Source: Cristatella mucedo (taxonomy: Eukaryota; Bryozoa; Phylactolaemata; Cristatellidae). Taken from it: a stretch of DNA of 15,000 nt. The notes below the pieces were generated by a model that saw nothing but the letters and a program-made list of their open reading frames with translations, was not told where the DNA came from and ran no database searches. The stretch covers positions 1,237,501 through 1,252,500 of the forward strand of contig WPIO01000004.1 in NCBI GenBank assembly GCA_009760855.2. The letters run 5' to 3'. Made by a program: the position numbers and the translations under genes. This document shows, one piece after another, positions 1 to 9,017 of the stretch (positions are counted from its first letter, which is position 1; every line of letters begins with the position of its first letter).

Positions 1-395
1 GGTAGGATGTAATTTACAAAGCGACGAAGGTTAAGCCTCTCCCCAGGATCATTTTTGGTCAGGCTAGCGCGACTGAGAGAAGCAGCGCTAGGGCAGCATC
101 TTGGCTGGTCTTTGCTCTCCAATGGTGGCCTGACGATCGCACTCGCTGTCGGCCGAATTCTTTTAGCCACTTTCAGGCTCTCTCGGCATCTCTTCTCTTC
201 ATCGAGGCGCGCGCTACATTAATTCGTCATTCTTTTTTTGCACCTGCTAGCACTTCATCCTCCTCATAAACATGTTTCAAGGCCAAGGTCAAGGTCATCG
301 AGTCATTTCGCCGATCCTAACTCTAAATTAAAGTGTTCTACTGATCCTGCCAATCAAATCTCTGTGTGCACGGAAAGTCTGTACTGTCACTTCTG

Positions 396-485
396 GCTAC
401 GATTAATAGCTGAAATGACCATGTATTTTTGTAAGTCTCAGCTGAAGACACTTTTATTCCGGTCAGCTTTTCCTTCACCCCAATG
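396..485 (+). pseudogene. Possible C-terminal scrap of a second LINE
   Basis: A short plus-strand frame ends with residues KSQLKTLLFRSAFPSPQ and a stop. A Leu-Lys-Thr-x-Leu-Phe-x-x-Ala-Phe pattern just before the stop is common at the C-terminus of CR1/L2/Jockey-type reverse transcriptases. It differs from the C-terminus of the LINE family found elsewhere in this window, so it would be a different, older element. No reverse transcriptase core or 3' repeat tail is visible next to it. The match is short and may be chance. Confidence 0.2.
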
Positions 486-1470
486 ACACTGTCTTGTTGT
501 GTTCCGTTCTGCTGTAAGTGCATGCACCGGTCGGTGTGTGCTACTAGCCGTAGGTCTCGCTATCCACTGGCCGTAAATCTTTTCTTGTGTGTTTAGTGTG
601 ATGGCCTAAGCATGATAACTGCTTGGACTTGGATGCTTGATACCATGCATTTCGCTAAACCTCGGGTATTAATTCTCTTGCAGCGAGTTTGCAAAGCAAC
701 TAGAAGGAGATTAATTTCTCTAAGGGCGATATACAAACGATCTGTTAGTATTGCTATTCTTATACGAAACTGCAGCTCAAACTAATATTAGTTTTTTCAC
801 TAATTTTTCTTGATCGTCAGGGAGTTAGCATGGTTACTGAGATTTGATACTTGAGCAGAAGTAAAAATTAGAAGAGACTGAGAGCTACCCGACGAAATGG
901 CCTACACCGATTCACCACGATAGGGAAGTGATGCGGAGGTCAGGTATAGTGGTTCCCTGCTTACTTTAGGCGCTCGATCGACCAGGATCCGTATGAATTC
1001 AGCGTACGAATCGACGTCCTTCATCATTAGGACCTGGAGAGAAAAGGCGGCCGTCGGTTGTCAGAAAAAAGAAAATGATATCTCGCTCTGACTTAACAGA
1101 CCGCCTGGCAAGCTCCGTACATTAATTAAAATGACAATATTAAAAAAATTACAAGAAATCGCGTGAAGCGGCCCTAAAATAGAACTACATCGCTCGCAGC
1201 ACACTGCAAATAGGCTGGAAAAGAAGCACGCAAACTGGTCGGAGTAACAATGTGCACAAGATTAAAGTTAAACAAAATAATTACAGCAGTATCGCCTGTG
1301 CAGTTACTGCTGATATTGCCATGCAATTGAAAATTAGTGCTGGGCCAAGTAAATACTAAGAGCACAACAAAAAGCTGCAGAATAAGTGCAGCTTGATCGT
1401 CGGCTGTGGCTCCCTGTCAAAGCTGGCACTGCACCCTCAATCGCTCTGCCTCCCTCTCTCGTGGTGACCG

Positions 1471-1527
1471 ATTACCTCACTGATGTCCCATGGATTGCCT
1501 CACTGATGTCCCACAGATGCCTCGCAG
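1471..1527. repeat. 23-bp tandem duplication
   Basis: Two near-identical 23-bp units lie head to tail at 1471-1493 and 1494-1516, both containing CCTCACTGATGTCCCA. A partial third copy (ATGCCTCGCAG) follows. It looks like a small slippage or unequal-exchange duplication, with no coding context. Confidence 0.7.
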
Positions 1528-2534
1528 ACCGTGCATACTCATCCGAACCCATGCACTAGCGATGGCAGCATGGCAAGCATGTATAATACTAATGGACAGA
1601 AAACTCCAAAAGGAAGCTTCTGAATTAAATATATTAAATTAAAATGCAACCGTAAATTTGAAACGATGAAAAGGTGAGAGATTTTAATGTATCAGAAAAA
1701 GTCCCGACAGGGATGGCTCATTCGCGCTCCCACAGCTGGCCGAGAGAGAGGGAGAGGGAGAGAGGGCTCGAGAACAGGTCGATCGCAGTGGCAAGCCTTG
1801 CGAGTGGCCACTGGCTGCCAAGTCACTGCCCAGCCGGCACGTGACCAGCCAAGCATTTCGAAGCAGAGCGCGAACAGCTGCCAGGGAAGGCAGCGTTTCC
1901 GGGTGGCAGACGACCGGCCGAATGAAAACTTCCCCTGCAACCGTACGCTTTTCTGAAGCAGACTCTAGCGATGGTTTTGAGCATCCAATTGGCACCCGAG
2001 TAGCCGACCGGTTGGAAGCTTGCAACCTGACGATAGTCGAAGCACGAGTCGAAAGAAACACTCTTTCTTTTCCTCCCCACGCTAGAGAGCGGCCTTGGGG
2101 GACTCCTAGCGTGATGTGGAACTTTACCTGATTTCTCGTGATACCATTATTCCGATGTTATCTTCGCAGTAACTATTTATGGGTTGTCCTCAGATATGCT
2201 ACAAAAAACAGGACCTGCCTAGTATAAGGTGCGATGTCACCATTAGTCGATACCTACCGGCGGGCCTTCTTCGGCATGTCAATAAGAACCTTCCTGCACC
2301 CTGCGTTCCCCATATCAACAGCTCGGCTATCAAACCCACGAACCGTAGGTTTAAAGCGCTGAATAGTACTCGTTGCTTTAGTAGCTCACCTAACGTGCCT
2401 CATCATGCTGTGAAACGTCGACCGTCGGCCGTTACTAAGGTCCAATTCAAATTCGAAAGGCCTGAGTCCGCCGGGTATACGCCGACGTGACTACATGCCA
2501 CTTCATCGCCGTCGCCCAGTTGTTGGACAGCCTC

Positions 2535-3273
2535 TTAAGTTCCGCCTACTGAATGTCCGCTTGATAAAAACCAAGGAGTTTCTTATCCGCGATCAGGTGG
2601 TCCATTAGAAGCTAGATGCATTTCTGCTTACTGAAACCTGGATGACACCTTGTTCCAGTAGCTGTTAATCTGAGACCACCCCACCTCGGTTCTCATTCTA
2701 TAAGTCCATGCGTTCTGACATGGTTGGTGGTTGGTTGCAATTGTTGATTGCGATTTGTTTGGCTAAAATATGTGCAGTTTTTCGCATGGGCCATCCTTTG
2801 AACCGGTTTCAATCAGGTCTTCCTCAAAGACTATGCCTCTCATTGTTGTAATATACCGGCCTCCTTCTGGCTGTCTAAACTTGTTTATAGAGGAGTTTCC
2901 AGAGTTCCCTGCTAAAATATGTGTGTGTGACAGGCCGTTACTGATTGCTGGAGACTTCAATATTCTCGTTGACAACCCTATCAACAGCCAGGTCCGCTCA
3001 TTTCTTGACTGTCCAGAGAATTTTGGTTTGGTCCAACACGTTAATCATACCAACGACGTCAGTGGCCATATCCTAGATTTCGCGATCATAAAGGATGTCC
3101 TCCCCACTGACCTCATAGCGTGCCCACTGACCCTCTCAGATCATTGTTTGGTCTCGTTTACTGTTCCTCCTCCCTTGTACGTACAGGGTAATGTTGAACT
3201 TGTCAAGCGACGTAACTTACAAAGCATTGACGTAGACAAGTTTTTGAAATCTTTGTGGTGCAGGTCTTCTTAA
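2535..3273 (+). pseudogene. LINE ORF2 endonuclease domain, broken
   Basis: This encodes the nicking endonuclease that starts target-primed reverse transcription. The N-terminus is seen at about 2540-2645 as FRLLNVRLIKTKEFLIRD, an in-frame stop near 2607, then LDAFLLTETWM, the usual LN-x-RS...TETW pattern of this family. After further breaks an open frame at 2770-3273 holds VIYRPPSG, then GDFN (2950-2961) and SDHCLV (about 3136), which supply conserved Asp/Asn and the catalytic His of the exonuclease-endonuclease-phosphatase fold. At least two stops and a frame change between 2600 and 2770 prevent a full product. The frame ends at 3271-3273, where the intact family would continue toward the reverse transcriptase. 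Confidence 0.85.
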
Positions 3274-5501
3274 TATGCATTCGGACTCGACCGGCAGCCT
3301 CGACACCCTCACTAATGCAGTGAATATGACACTCAGGGGTGCTCTTGACAAGCATGCTCCCGATTATTCTATCCATGTAAAAAGTCGTGAAGATTCCTTT
3401 CTCTTTACAAAAAGCTCCGTAAGATGCGCCGGGTTAAGCATAAGCTCGAAGCACAGGCTTGAACGTCGTTTCAAGAAATCGGAGTCTGATGCAGATCCAG
3501 TCAATTTCAAAGACATTCTTCGAGTTTACACTCGGAAGCTTAAAAAAGCCTGGACTTTTTTTTCACTCGATTTCGCTGAATTCTCGCCAGTCAAACCATA
3601 AACCGATTTATAAGACAGTAAACCATTTACTGGCCGATGATTCTAAGAGGTTTGAATCCCAATATATTAATGGCTCAGCCGAAATGGTTTCACCTTTCTT
3701 TACTGAAAAAGTTGTGCACATTGCCTCTATAAAGCCCCCTCCGACTAAAGCAATTGCAGTATCACAACCTGTGACCTTCCTCAATAGGTTTACCGAGGTT
3801 TCTCCATGCAATGTGGCTAACCTTAATAAGGTCTAGCAAAAATAACGTCTCCTGAGGACCCTATGCCGTCATCTCTGTGGTTTTCACTAGCAGACCAACT
3901 TAATCTTTCCATAACCAACATTTTTAATAGTTCTTTTGGTATAGAGGGCCGTCCCCAAGTTCTTCAAATCGGCAATCGTTTGACCCATACTTAAAAAGCC
4001 TGGATCAGATACAGAGGTCCTTGCAAACAATCGCCTAGTTTCCCTTCTTCCTTTCTGGTTAAAGATTCTTGAAAAAATCGCTGCTAAGCAGCTGGTTGAA
4101 CGTATTGAAATAAATGAAACGTCAGAAACATTTCAATCGGATTTCAAGAGGCAACACTCCGCTGAAGCTGCTCTCCTCCGTGTTAACAATAAAATTCTAC
4201 GTGGCAGTGATGACGGGAATGTCACTGCCCTAGCTCTGCTAGATCAGTCAGCTGCCTTCGACACCATTGATCACAATGTTTGACTTAAACCATTGAGAAT
4301 AACTATCGGTCTGGCAGACGAGGCACTGGCGTGGTTGAAATGTACTTGTCTGATCGTGCTCAATCCGTGTTGTATGGGGATCAGGTCTCACACACGAGAC
4401 GGGTCACCTGTGAAGTCCCTCAAGGGTCTGTACTCGGGCCCTTGCTGTTCTTCATTTACACTCAACCTCTGGGAAAAGTGATGAAGGCCTATGGAATAAG
4501 ATATCACTTTTATGCTGACGATACTCAGCTGCATTTGTCATTCAAACCGTCGGAATCAGCTGCAGCAATAGAGAAATTGAACGCTTGCCTTGCCGACATT
4601 CGATCCTGGATATCGGAAAACTTCTTGAAACTAAATGACGATACAACCGAACTGGTGCTCACAGGACACCCTCATTTTTTGGCTATATTAAAAGACTTTG
4701 GTCTTCGAATAGGTGATGCTGTTGTGCGACCATCACCACGTGCTCTAAATTTATTTGTCGTTTTCGACAGCTGCCTTTAATTTTAAAAGCTTCATTCGGA
4801 AGACTGCTTCAACAGCTAGCCATCACGTCCGATCCATATCCAAGATTAGGGGTTGTCTTCCACAGTGGCTTTGCCAAAATTTAACTAGATCCTTAGTTCT
4901 GTCTCGGCTTGATTATTGTACCTCCCTTTTGGCTGGGCTGCCAAAGAAAGCAACTAGGCCACAGCAGCTGGCTATGAATATGGCTGCAAGGCTAGTCTTT
5001 AAGTCCTAGAGGTTTGAACACGTCTCCTTTGCTGAAAGAGCTAGGATGGTTTCCGGTTGAGCAAAGGATACAGAGCAAAGTTCTTACACGGACCCACAAG
5101 GGCCGCCACGGCTTGGCTCCTTCGTACCTAGCCGAACTGTTGCACCAGTTTCAGCTTCTTTGCGCCCTCAGGTCCAGTGTGGACAATAAATCAGCTGTTT
5201 CATTCCTCCGCTTTAAGATCGATGGCGACAGAAGCTTAAACTCTGCTGGTCCTAGACTGTTGAACTCGCTTCCATTTATTCTTAGGCAACGCCAAGTACT
5301 CTCCTGCTGCCGACTATGGCTAATCCTTTTCAGCGATCCTTAGCTGCTACTAACCATGCTACTCACTACCTCAGTTACTCTCCTGACTCTACTATGCTCT
5401 CCACCTTCTATTTGTTGAGCGAGACGAAGTCTGTTGGCTACCGAAGGCGTACCGAAAGCCGATTAAGCTGTGACTGTGCTATACAAAACTCTCTTGCGTA
5501 A
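3274..5501 (+). pseudogene. LINE ORF2 reverse transcriptase, copy A, broken
   Basis: This is the reverse transcriptase and C-terminal part of copy A, split over several frames. The linker is at 3275-3836. The finger and early palm motifs (about 3840-4290) carry many stops and indels, with an in-frame stop where the family reads [11 protein letters not shown]. From 4331 to 4780 the frame is open and shows [22 protein letters not shown] (catalytic Asp pair, 4511-4522) and FLKLNDD, the family's thumb-proximal motif. C-terminal segments follow at 4755-5009, 5014-5343 and 5316-5501 in different frames, including ETKSVGYRRRTESRL, which is shared with copies B, C and D. The damage is heavier than in copy B, which suggests an older insertion. 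Confidence 0.88.
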
Positions 5502-5557
5502 CACCCATATAGTCTTTATGACTTTGTGGAGTTACAAACGGAGATACATTACATTAA

Positions 5558-6323
5558 ATTTCGAAAACAATGCAGTCTTCTCTCGGCAATTTGCCCTTTG
5601 ACTTTCGCGGCTTAGCTCAGTCGCGGTTTTTCAAATAGATTCATTTGAAAGTTGATCGAGAGGGTGAACATGATCAAGTGCCCACGTTTGCCTGTCGGAG
5701 TCAATCATACACTCGCGTGTTTAAATTAAAACTAAAATTACTATACGTATGGACTGCAAGCCTATGTGCTCGAGCGCCCACCCAACCCCCCCGAAAACCC
5801 TTCAACGCCAGGTGCAGCCGCTCGACCACTCCTCATGTGTGGGCAAGAACTCCTGAAAATCGGGTACGGCGCAACCAAGCCAATCAGAGCGTGCTGTTCC
5901 CTGCATTGCTTTTAAAATCCTCTCTAACTGTAAAATCAAACGTGTAATAATAACGATAGGACATTTGTAAAGTCTAATAAGTCTTACTTTCTCTTACATA
6001 ATCGAATAGGCTATCCTATCCTCTTCCTATCCTGGCCACTGATTGGCTCAGCCTAACGCAAGTTAATTTTTCTCACCCAAGCTTTTTCATGCGTATTTTG
6101 TCTAACATATTGGGTAGTACAAGTGTGACGGTGACTAAAGGGGTGTTTCGCATTCATAGTGCTCTGTTAATGTTAAAAATAATATTTCATATTTCATTTA
6201 ATATTTCATAATCATATTTCATAAATCAGGGGTCGTGAACTGGTTTTCTGTGCTCTTGCTACGAAAGCATTCGATTTTAAATAAAGAATCCCACTTCGCG
6301 GAAATTTACCTATCGCGTTAGAG
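5558..6323. other. AT-rich spacer between LINE A and SPIN MITE
   Basis: No gene was recognised. The plus-strand open frame at 5645-5947 has no familiar motif and low-complexity ends. About 6180-6226 carries four copies of ATATTTCAT in an irregular array. A stretch at 5609-5626 resembles a tRNA A box but lacks a partner B box. This is probably intronic or intergenic sequence of the TRPM locus. Confidence 0.4.
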
Positions 6324-6511
6324 CAGCGGTTCTCAACCTGTGGGTCGCGACCCCTTTGGGTGGTCGAACGACCCTTTCACAGGGGTCGAATAAGACCATC
6401 GGAAAACACGCATTTCCACATTTCACACACAGTAGGTTTCTGGTTGGGGGTCGCCACAACATGAGGAACTGTATTAAAGGGTTGCGGCAGTAGGAAGGTT
6501 CAGAACCGCTG
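6324..6511. mobile_element. SPIN-family hAT MITE (188 bp)
   Basis: This is a short, non-coding, cut-and-paste transposon remnant. Its ends are inverted repeats: CAGCGGTTCTCAACCT on the left and, read from the other strand, CAGCGGTTCTGAACCT on the right, differing at one position. Inside it has GTGGGTCGCGACCCCTTTGG, then GGTCGAACGACCCTTTCACA, GACCATCGGAAAACAC and, near the right end, CACAACATGAGGAACTGTAT. I recognise these from memory as the ends and subterminal sequence of SPIN non-autonomous elements, including the rodent, bat and opossum copies. The 8 bp on each side (CGTTAGAG left, ACTCTAAC right) do not match directly. They are almost reverse complements, which fits a decayed duplication of the palindromic CTCTAGAG-type target favoured by this hAT group. 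It has no transposase and would depend on an autonomous SPIN. It sits in a probable intron of the TRPM gene. Confidence 0.9.
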
Positions 6512-6554
6512 ACTCTAACTTTCAGAGTCTGGCACTGATTGACTGTGATCAACG

Positions 6555-6665
6555 AGGGACGACCATAATTAATAATTCATACCAACAAAATAAAAGTAAC
6601 AAGAATTATTATGATTAATTCCTAATAATTCAGTATATATAATAATTCAGTTCCTTTTTAGAGCA
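6555..6665. repeat. AT-rich low-complexity block
   Basis: This block is strongly A+T rich, with AATAATTCA-like words repeated several times. It fills the gap between the SPIN element and the 3' end of LINE copy D. No gene or regulatory site could be assigned. Confidence 0.5.
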
Positions 6666-6667
6666 AC

Positions 6668-7052
6668 CCAAGTTAACGTACCTTTGCCTATAACGCCACA
6701 AAGTCACGAAGACGAAGCGAGCGTTACGCAGAAGAGCATTTTTGTTGCTCGCAAAAAGCCTACGGGCGGGCTTTTGGTACGCATACAGTAGCCAACCGAC
6801 TTCACCTCATGAAAAAAAGAGGAAGTGCGAAGCGTGGCCGAGTGAGGAGTGCAGATGAGACAGTGAGCAGCATGGAAGTAGCAGCTCAGAACGGCTGGAA
6901 AGAATGCGCCCCTGTCGGCGGCAGCAGGAGAGCAGATGTAGCGTAGGGAAAAATTAATCACTATCCAGGCGCTTCGCTTTCCACGTGATCCGAGGCTCGA
7001 GCCCACGACCTAGGTCGTCTTAGTGCGAGCACCTTACCCCTGGGCCAAGCCA
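6668..7052 (-). mobile_element. tRNA-headed SINE-like element with LINE 3' tail (copy D)
   Basis: Read on the minus strand, this starts with a tRNA-like head (7052-6975) holding a polymerase III A box TGGCCCAGGGG (7047-7037) and a B box GGCTCGAGCC (7003-6994) about 33 bp apart. After a linker of about 40 bp come about 285 bp matching the 3' end of the LINE family, from the segment reading SPAAADRGAFFPAVLSCYFH, through EVKSVGYCMRTKS, to GTGACTTTGTGG in the 3' UTR (about 6955-6668). The final tail (GGTACGTTAAC) is degenerate compared with the ACATT repeats of the other copies. A pol III head joined to a LINE 3' end is the standard design of SINEs that borrow their partner's reverse transcriptase. 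It could instead be a truncated LINE that landed beside an older tRNA relic. Copies elsewhere with the same junction would decide. Confidence 0.65.
6975..7052 (-). promoter_or_regulatory. tRNA-like internal pol III promoter (A and B boxes)
   Basis: The head has A-box and B-box spacing typical of a tRNA. The B box differs from the GGTTCGAnnCC consensus at one position. Paired stems of a functional tRNA are not convincing, since the acceptor arms do not close cleanly, so I read it as a tRNA-derived retroposon promoter and not as a tRNA gene. Confidence 0.6.
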
Positions 7053-7208
7053 GGGTGGCAGACGCCAAAGCTGGCATCTGTTTACAAGTCGTTCCCGCGA
7101 CCGGCGAGCGTTTCGCACGTTCTCGCTTTCGCTTTCGCCAACGGGCGAACGTGGAACACGTGTAACACGTCAGGTTTCGTCGCCGCCTGCGCAGCCGGCG
7201 GCGCATAC

Positions 7209-7352
7209 CTCGCAGTACAGACTGTGGAGGCACTGGGCAGTGAGGAACTTGCGAAGCTCGACACCAGCGTCCATGAACAGCTCCACGAACTGGTGCTTGT
7301 TCCTCACGAGCGAGCTGAACAAGGGACCGCAGAGGTTCGCTTCACCGAGCAT
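7209..7352 (-). CDS. TRPM-like channel, MHR3 helical exon
   Basis: The exon is 144 bp (48 codons), phase 0 at both ends. The acceptor reads GTGTTGCAG just before base 7352, and the donor is GAG|GTATGC at 7209/7208. The peptide begins MLGEANLCGPLFSSLVRNK and goes on with HQFVELFMDAGVELRKFLT, then QCLHSLYCE. This is the TRPM repeat in which an AL-x-x-N-x-x-x-FV helix is followed by LF-x-x-x-GV-x-x-x-x-FLT and a Leu-Tyr helix, part of the ankyrin-like MHR3 region that stacks under the pore. The Met at its start is internal to the protein and is not an initiator. The next exon should carry the variable linker before the pre-membrane block, and I could not find it to the left. The intron on its downstream side holds the tRNA/LINE chimera and the SPIN element. 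Confidence 0.82.
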
Positions 7353-8323
7353 CTGCAACACAGTGCTCAAAAAGTTGTAGACAGCCACAATTACTCTGAG
7401 AAAGTCCGCTGTCAGCCGAAAACGATATCGACGGGGACAAGAATATACAATGCATTAAAGCAGCTAGCCGACTCTGTACACTTATATTCTTGAGCTCACT
7501 ACTTATATTATATATATATATATATGTTTATATTACTATATTTCTATATTATACTATATTAAACTTGAGCTCACAGCCTGTGGAATCGCTTCGCCGAGTC
7601 CCACTAATGTAATGTAATGTATCTCCGTCAGGAACTCCACAAAGTCATAAAGACCATGTGGGTGTTACGCAGGAGAGTTTTGTATAGCGAACTCACAGCC
7701 TAAGCGGCTTTCGGTACGCATTCGGTAGCCAACAGACTTCGTCTCACGCAACAAAGAGAAAGTGGGAAGCATAGCAGAGTTAGGAGAGCAGTTGAGGTAG
7801 TGAGTATCATAGAAGTAGCAGTTCAGGACCGCTGAAAAAGATGTGCCATAGTCGGCAGTTGGAGAGTAGATGTCGTTGCGTAAGAATTGTGGAAGCGAGT
7901 TCCACAGTCTAGGACCTGCAGAGCTAAAGCTTCTGTCGCCAACTGTCTTTAAGCGGAAGAATGGGACAGCTAATTTATTGTCCACACAGGACCTGAGGGC
8001 GCGAACAGGCTGAAACTGATGCAGCAGTTCAGCTAGGTAGAGCTACGCAGCTACTACTCGTCACTCCCTGAACTACTGGTGGCCATCTTGCCGCGTGACG
8101 GAAGGACAGGCGGACTTTCTTTCTTTAATGAGAAGGAATGGCGCGCAAGCGCCGGAAGTTGACACCTTCCGTCACCTGGACCTGGAGCATCTCGGAGCGA
8201 GGCTTAGGGCGAGGCCGACAGACGCCCGGCGGCGGCCGCCGAGATGCGAGGCGATCAGATGGGAGCGGTCGCTTCGCAGCGGCAGCGCGTGCGAGCCAGC
8301 GGCTGACATGACGACAAACTCGC
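7353..8323 (-). other. TRPM intron carrying LINE copy C
   Basis: This is the intron between the two MHR3 exons, with proposed GC donor (8323-8322) and AG acceptor (7354-7353). It holds a short TA run (7509-7525) and LINE copy C in the sense orientation. The open frames seen on the plus strand in its right-hand part (8095-8346) lie opposite intron and exon sequence and have no family match. Confidence 0.6.
7605..8040 (-). mobile_element. LINE copy C, 3'-end fragment
   Basis: This is a 5'-truncated copy of the same LINE family, about 436 bp. Read on the minus strand it begins at CTACCTAGCTGAACTGCTGC, equivalent to copy B near base 10890, and runs through the ORF2 C-terminus (a frame ending at 7665) and the 3' UTR to three ACATT units. 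By eye it matches copy B base for base over long stretches, closer than copy A does, so B and C are recent relatives. Extreme 5' truncation is the usual result of incomplete target-primed reverse transcription. I could not identify a target-site duplication. It is inverted relative to copies A and B. Confidence 0.9.
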
Positions 8324-8500
8324 CTGGCAGCCCTGCGTCGACGTGAGGTCGTCGATGCCCAGAAAGCTCGGCTGGTTCCAGGTCAGCGCCAAGTGGAGGC
8401 GATACCGAGGCTCGTCCGGCCTTACTTTCACCAGCGCTCGCATGATTGCTCTGTCCAGCGAGCAGCCTGCGTCCGTCGAGCCGAGCGGCAGAACGGTGAC
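8324..8500 (-). CDS. TRPM-like channel, start of MHR3 helical region
   Basis: The exon is 177 bp (59 codons), phase 0 at both ends. The acceptor is GACGCTGCAG|GTCACC at 8501/8500. The peptide opens VTVLPLGSTDAGCSLDRAIM and continues RALVKVRPDEPRYRLHLALT, then WN. This is the TRPM pattern of a short strand, then LD-x-AI-x-x-ALVK, then LxLALTWN. In most TRPMs the Asn is followed by RVDIA; here it reads QPSFLG, a clear departure. The only donor that keeps phase with the next exon is CAG|GCGAGT (8324/8323), a GC-AG intron; no in-phase GT is available nearby. The left neighbour continues the same repeat domain, which supports the order. An upstream extension of this frame to about 8623 is open, so an earlier acceptor is possible. 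Confidence 0.75.
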
Positions 8501-8862
8501 CTGCAGCGTCAGCGGCGGCAGCAGCACCCTGGCGGGCGCTCTTCCGGTGCGCATCGCCGAGCAACTGGCTACTCTAGCCAAAAATCTCTCGCTGCGAATC
8601 GGACAGGGACGATTTACACTCAAGACAAGAGTTCAGCTACGATTGGCACCCGCTTCCGTTTCTCCCACTAAGACAAGGGAAATCTATTGGAAAATTAAAT
8701 TGACTCAGCAACAATTTCAAAAGGCATTAAAAAAGCATGAACTTACAGCTCACGCAAAAACGTCAGACACATAGCCTGAGTGGGACTATTTGTGTCAATC
8801 GATAGGGATTGATGTCTCTGGGGATGCTATATCAAATGTAGTATTATTGCTAGTCTGTTTTT

Positions 8863-8901
8863 TAGATAGATAGATAGATAGATAGAATAGATATTATCCC
8901 C

Positions 8902-8932
<31 letters not shown>

Positions 8933-9017
8933 GGATATGGATATATATATATAGATATATATATATATATATATATATAGGATATGAACGATATATATAT
9001 ATATATATATATATATC
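8863..9017. repeat. GATA and TA microsatellites at the 5' edge of LINE B
   Basis: About six TAGA units (8863-8886) are followed by long TA runs, interrupted by GGATATG and similar words, up to base 9017, where LINE sequence starts abruptly. Minus-strand 'proteins' of Tyr-Ile repeats here are artefacts of the TA tract. Confidence 0.9.

Larger units (their letters stand above)
1..2178. other. Spacer with no recognised gene
   Basis: I find no convincing gene here. Open frames are short, overlap on both strands and match no family I know. The section 1684-2060 is richer in G and C and holds a purine tract (1740-1767), but its overlapping frames on both strands carry no family signature. I checked the minus strand for later TRPM exons, such as the conserved block before the first membrane helix, and saw none. 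If the minus-strand TRPM gene continues leftward, this stretch is probably part of a long intron. A small direct repeat and a possible LINE remnant are listed separately. Confidence 0.5.
2179..5557 (+). mobile_element. CR1/L2-like LINE, copy A (decayed)
   Basis: This is the longest copy of the window's main non-LTR retrotransposon family. Read on the plus strand it has an apurinic-type endonuclease (about 2535-3150), a linker, a reverse transcriptase (about 3840-4780) with YADD at 4511-4522, a C-terminal region ending near 5501, a short 3' UTR and a tail of ACATT units at 5546-5555 in place of poly-A. Copy B matches it collinearly from 3252 to the tail. Stops and frameshifts break it throughout, so it is dead. 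The 5' boundary is uncertain: a frame at 2179-2490 with an SRYLPAGLLRHV-like segment resembles sequence often found ahead of the endonuclease in L2-type ORFs, but homology is clear only from about 2535. It lies antisense to the TRPM gene. Confidence 0.88.

Noticed and set aside
1471-1527. CRISPR-like array
   Set aside because: The repeats are directly adjacent without spacers, and the window is eukaryotic.
1684-2131. Several overlapping open frames of 82-125 codons on both strands
   Set aside because: The section is GC-rich so stops are rare. No frame shows a recognisable motif or consistent splice context, and the frames contradict each other.
5609-5626. tRNA A-box-like stretch
   Set aside because: No B box at a suitable distance and no cloverleaf stems, so it is not a tRNA gene or a second SINE head.
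6310-6552. Minus-strand frame of 80 codons
   Set aside because: It spans the SPIN MITE, which is non-coding, and the frame has no transposase similarity.
6975-7052. Functional tRNA gene
   Set aside because: A and B boxes are present, but the acceptor stem does not close and it is followed at once by LINE sequence.
7023-7493. Plus-strand frame of 156 codons
   Set aside because: It is the shadow of the minus-strand TRPM exon at 7209-7352 and the tRNA-like head. The conserved motifs are only on the minus strand.
8095-8774. Plus-strand frames of 83-143 codons as separate genes
   Set aside because: They overlap the minus-strand exon 8324-8500, which has TRPM motifs. The plus-strand readings have none.
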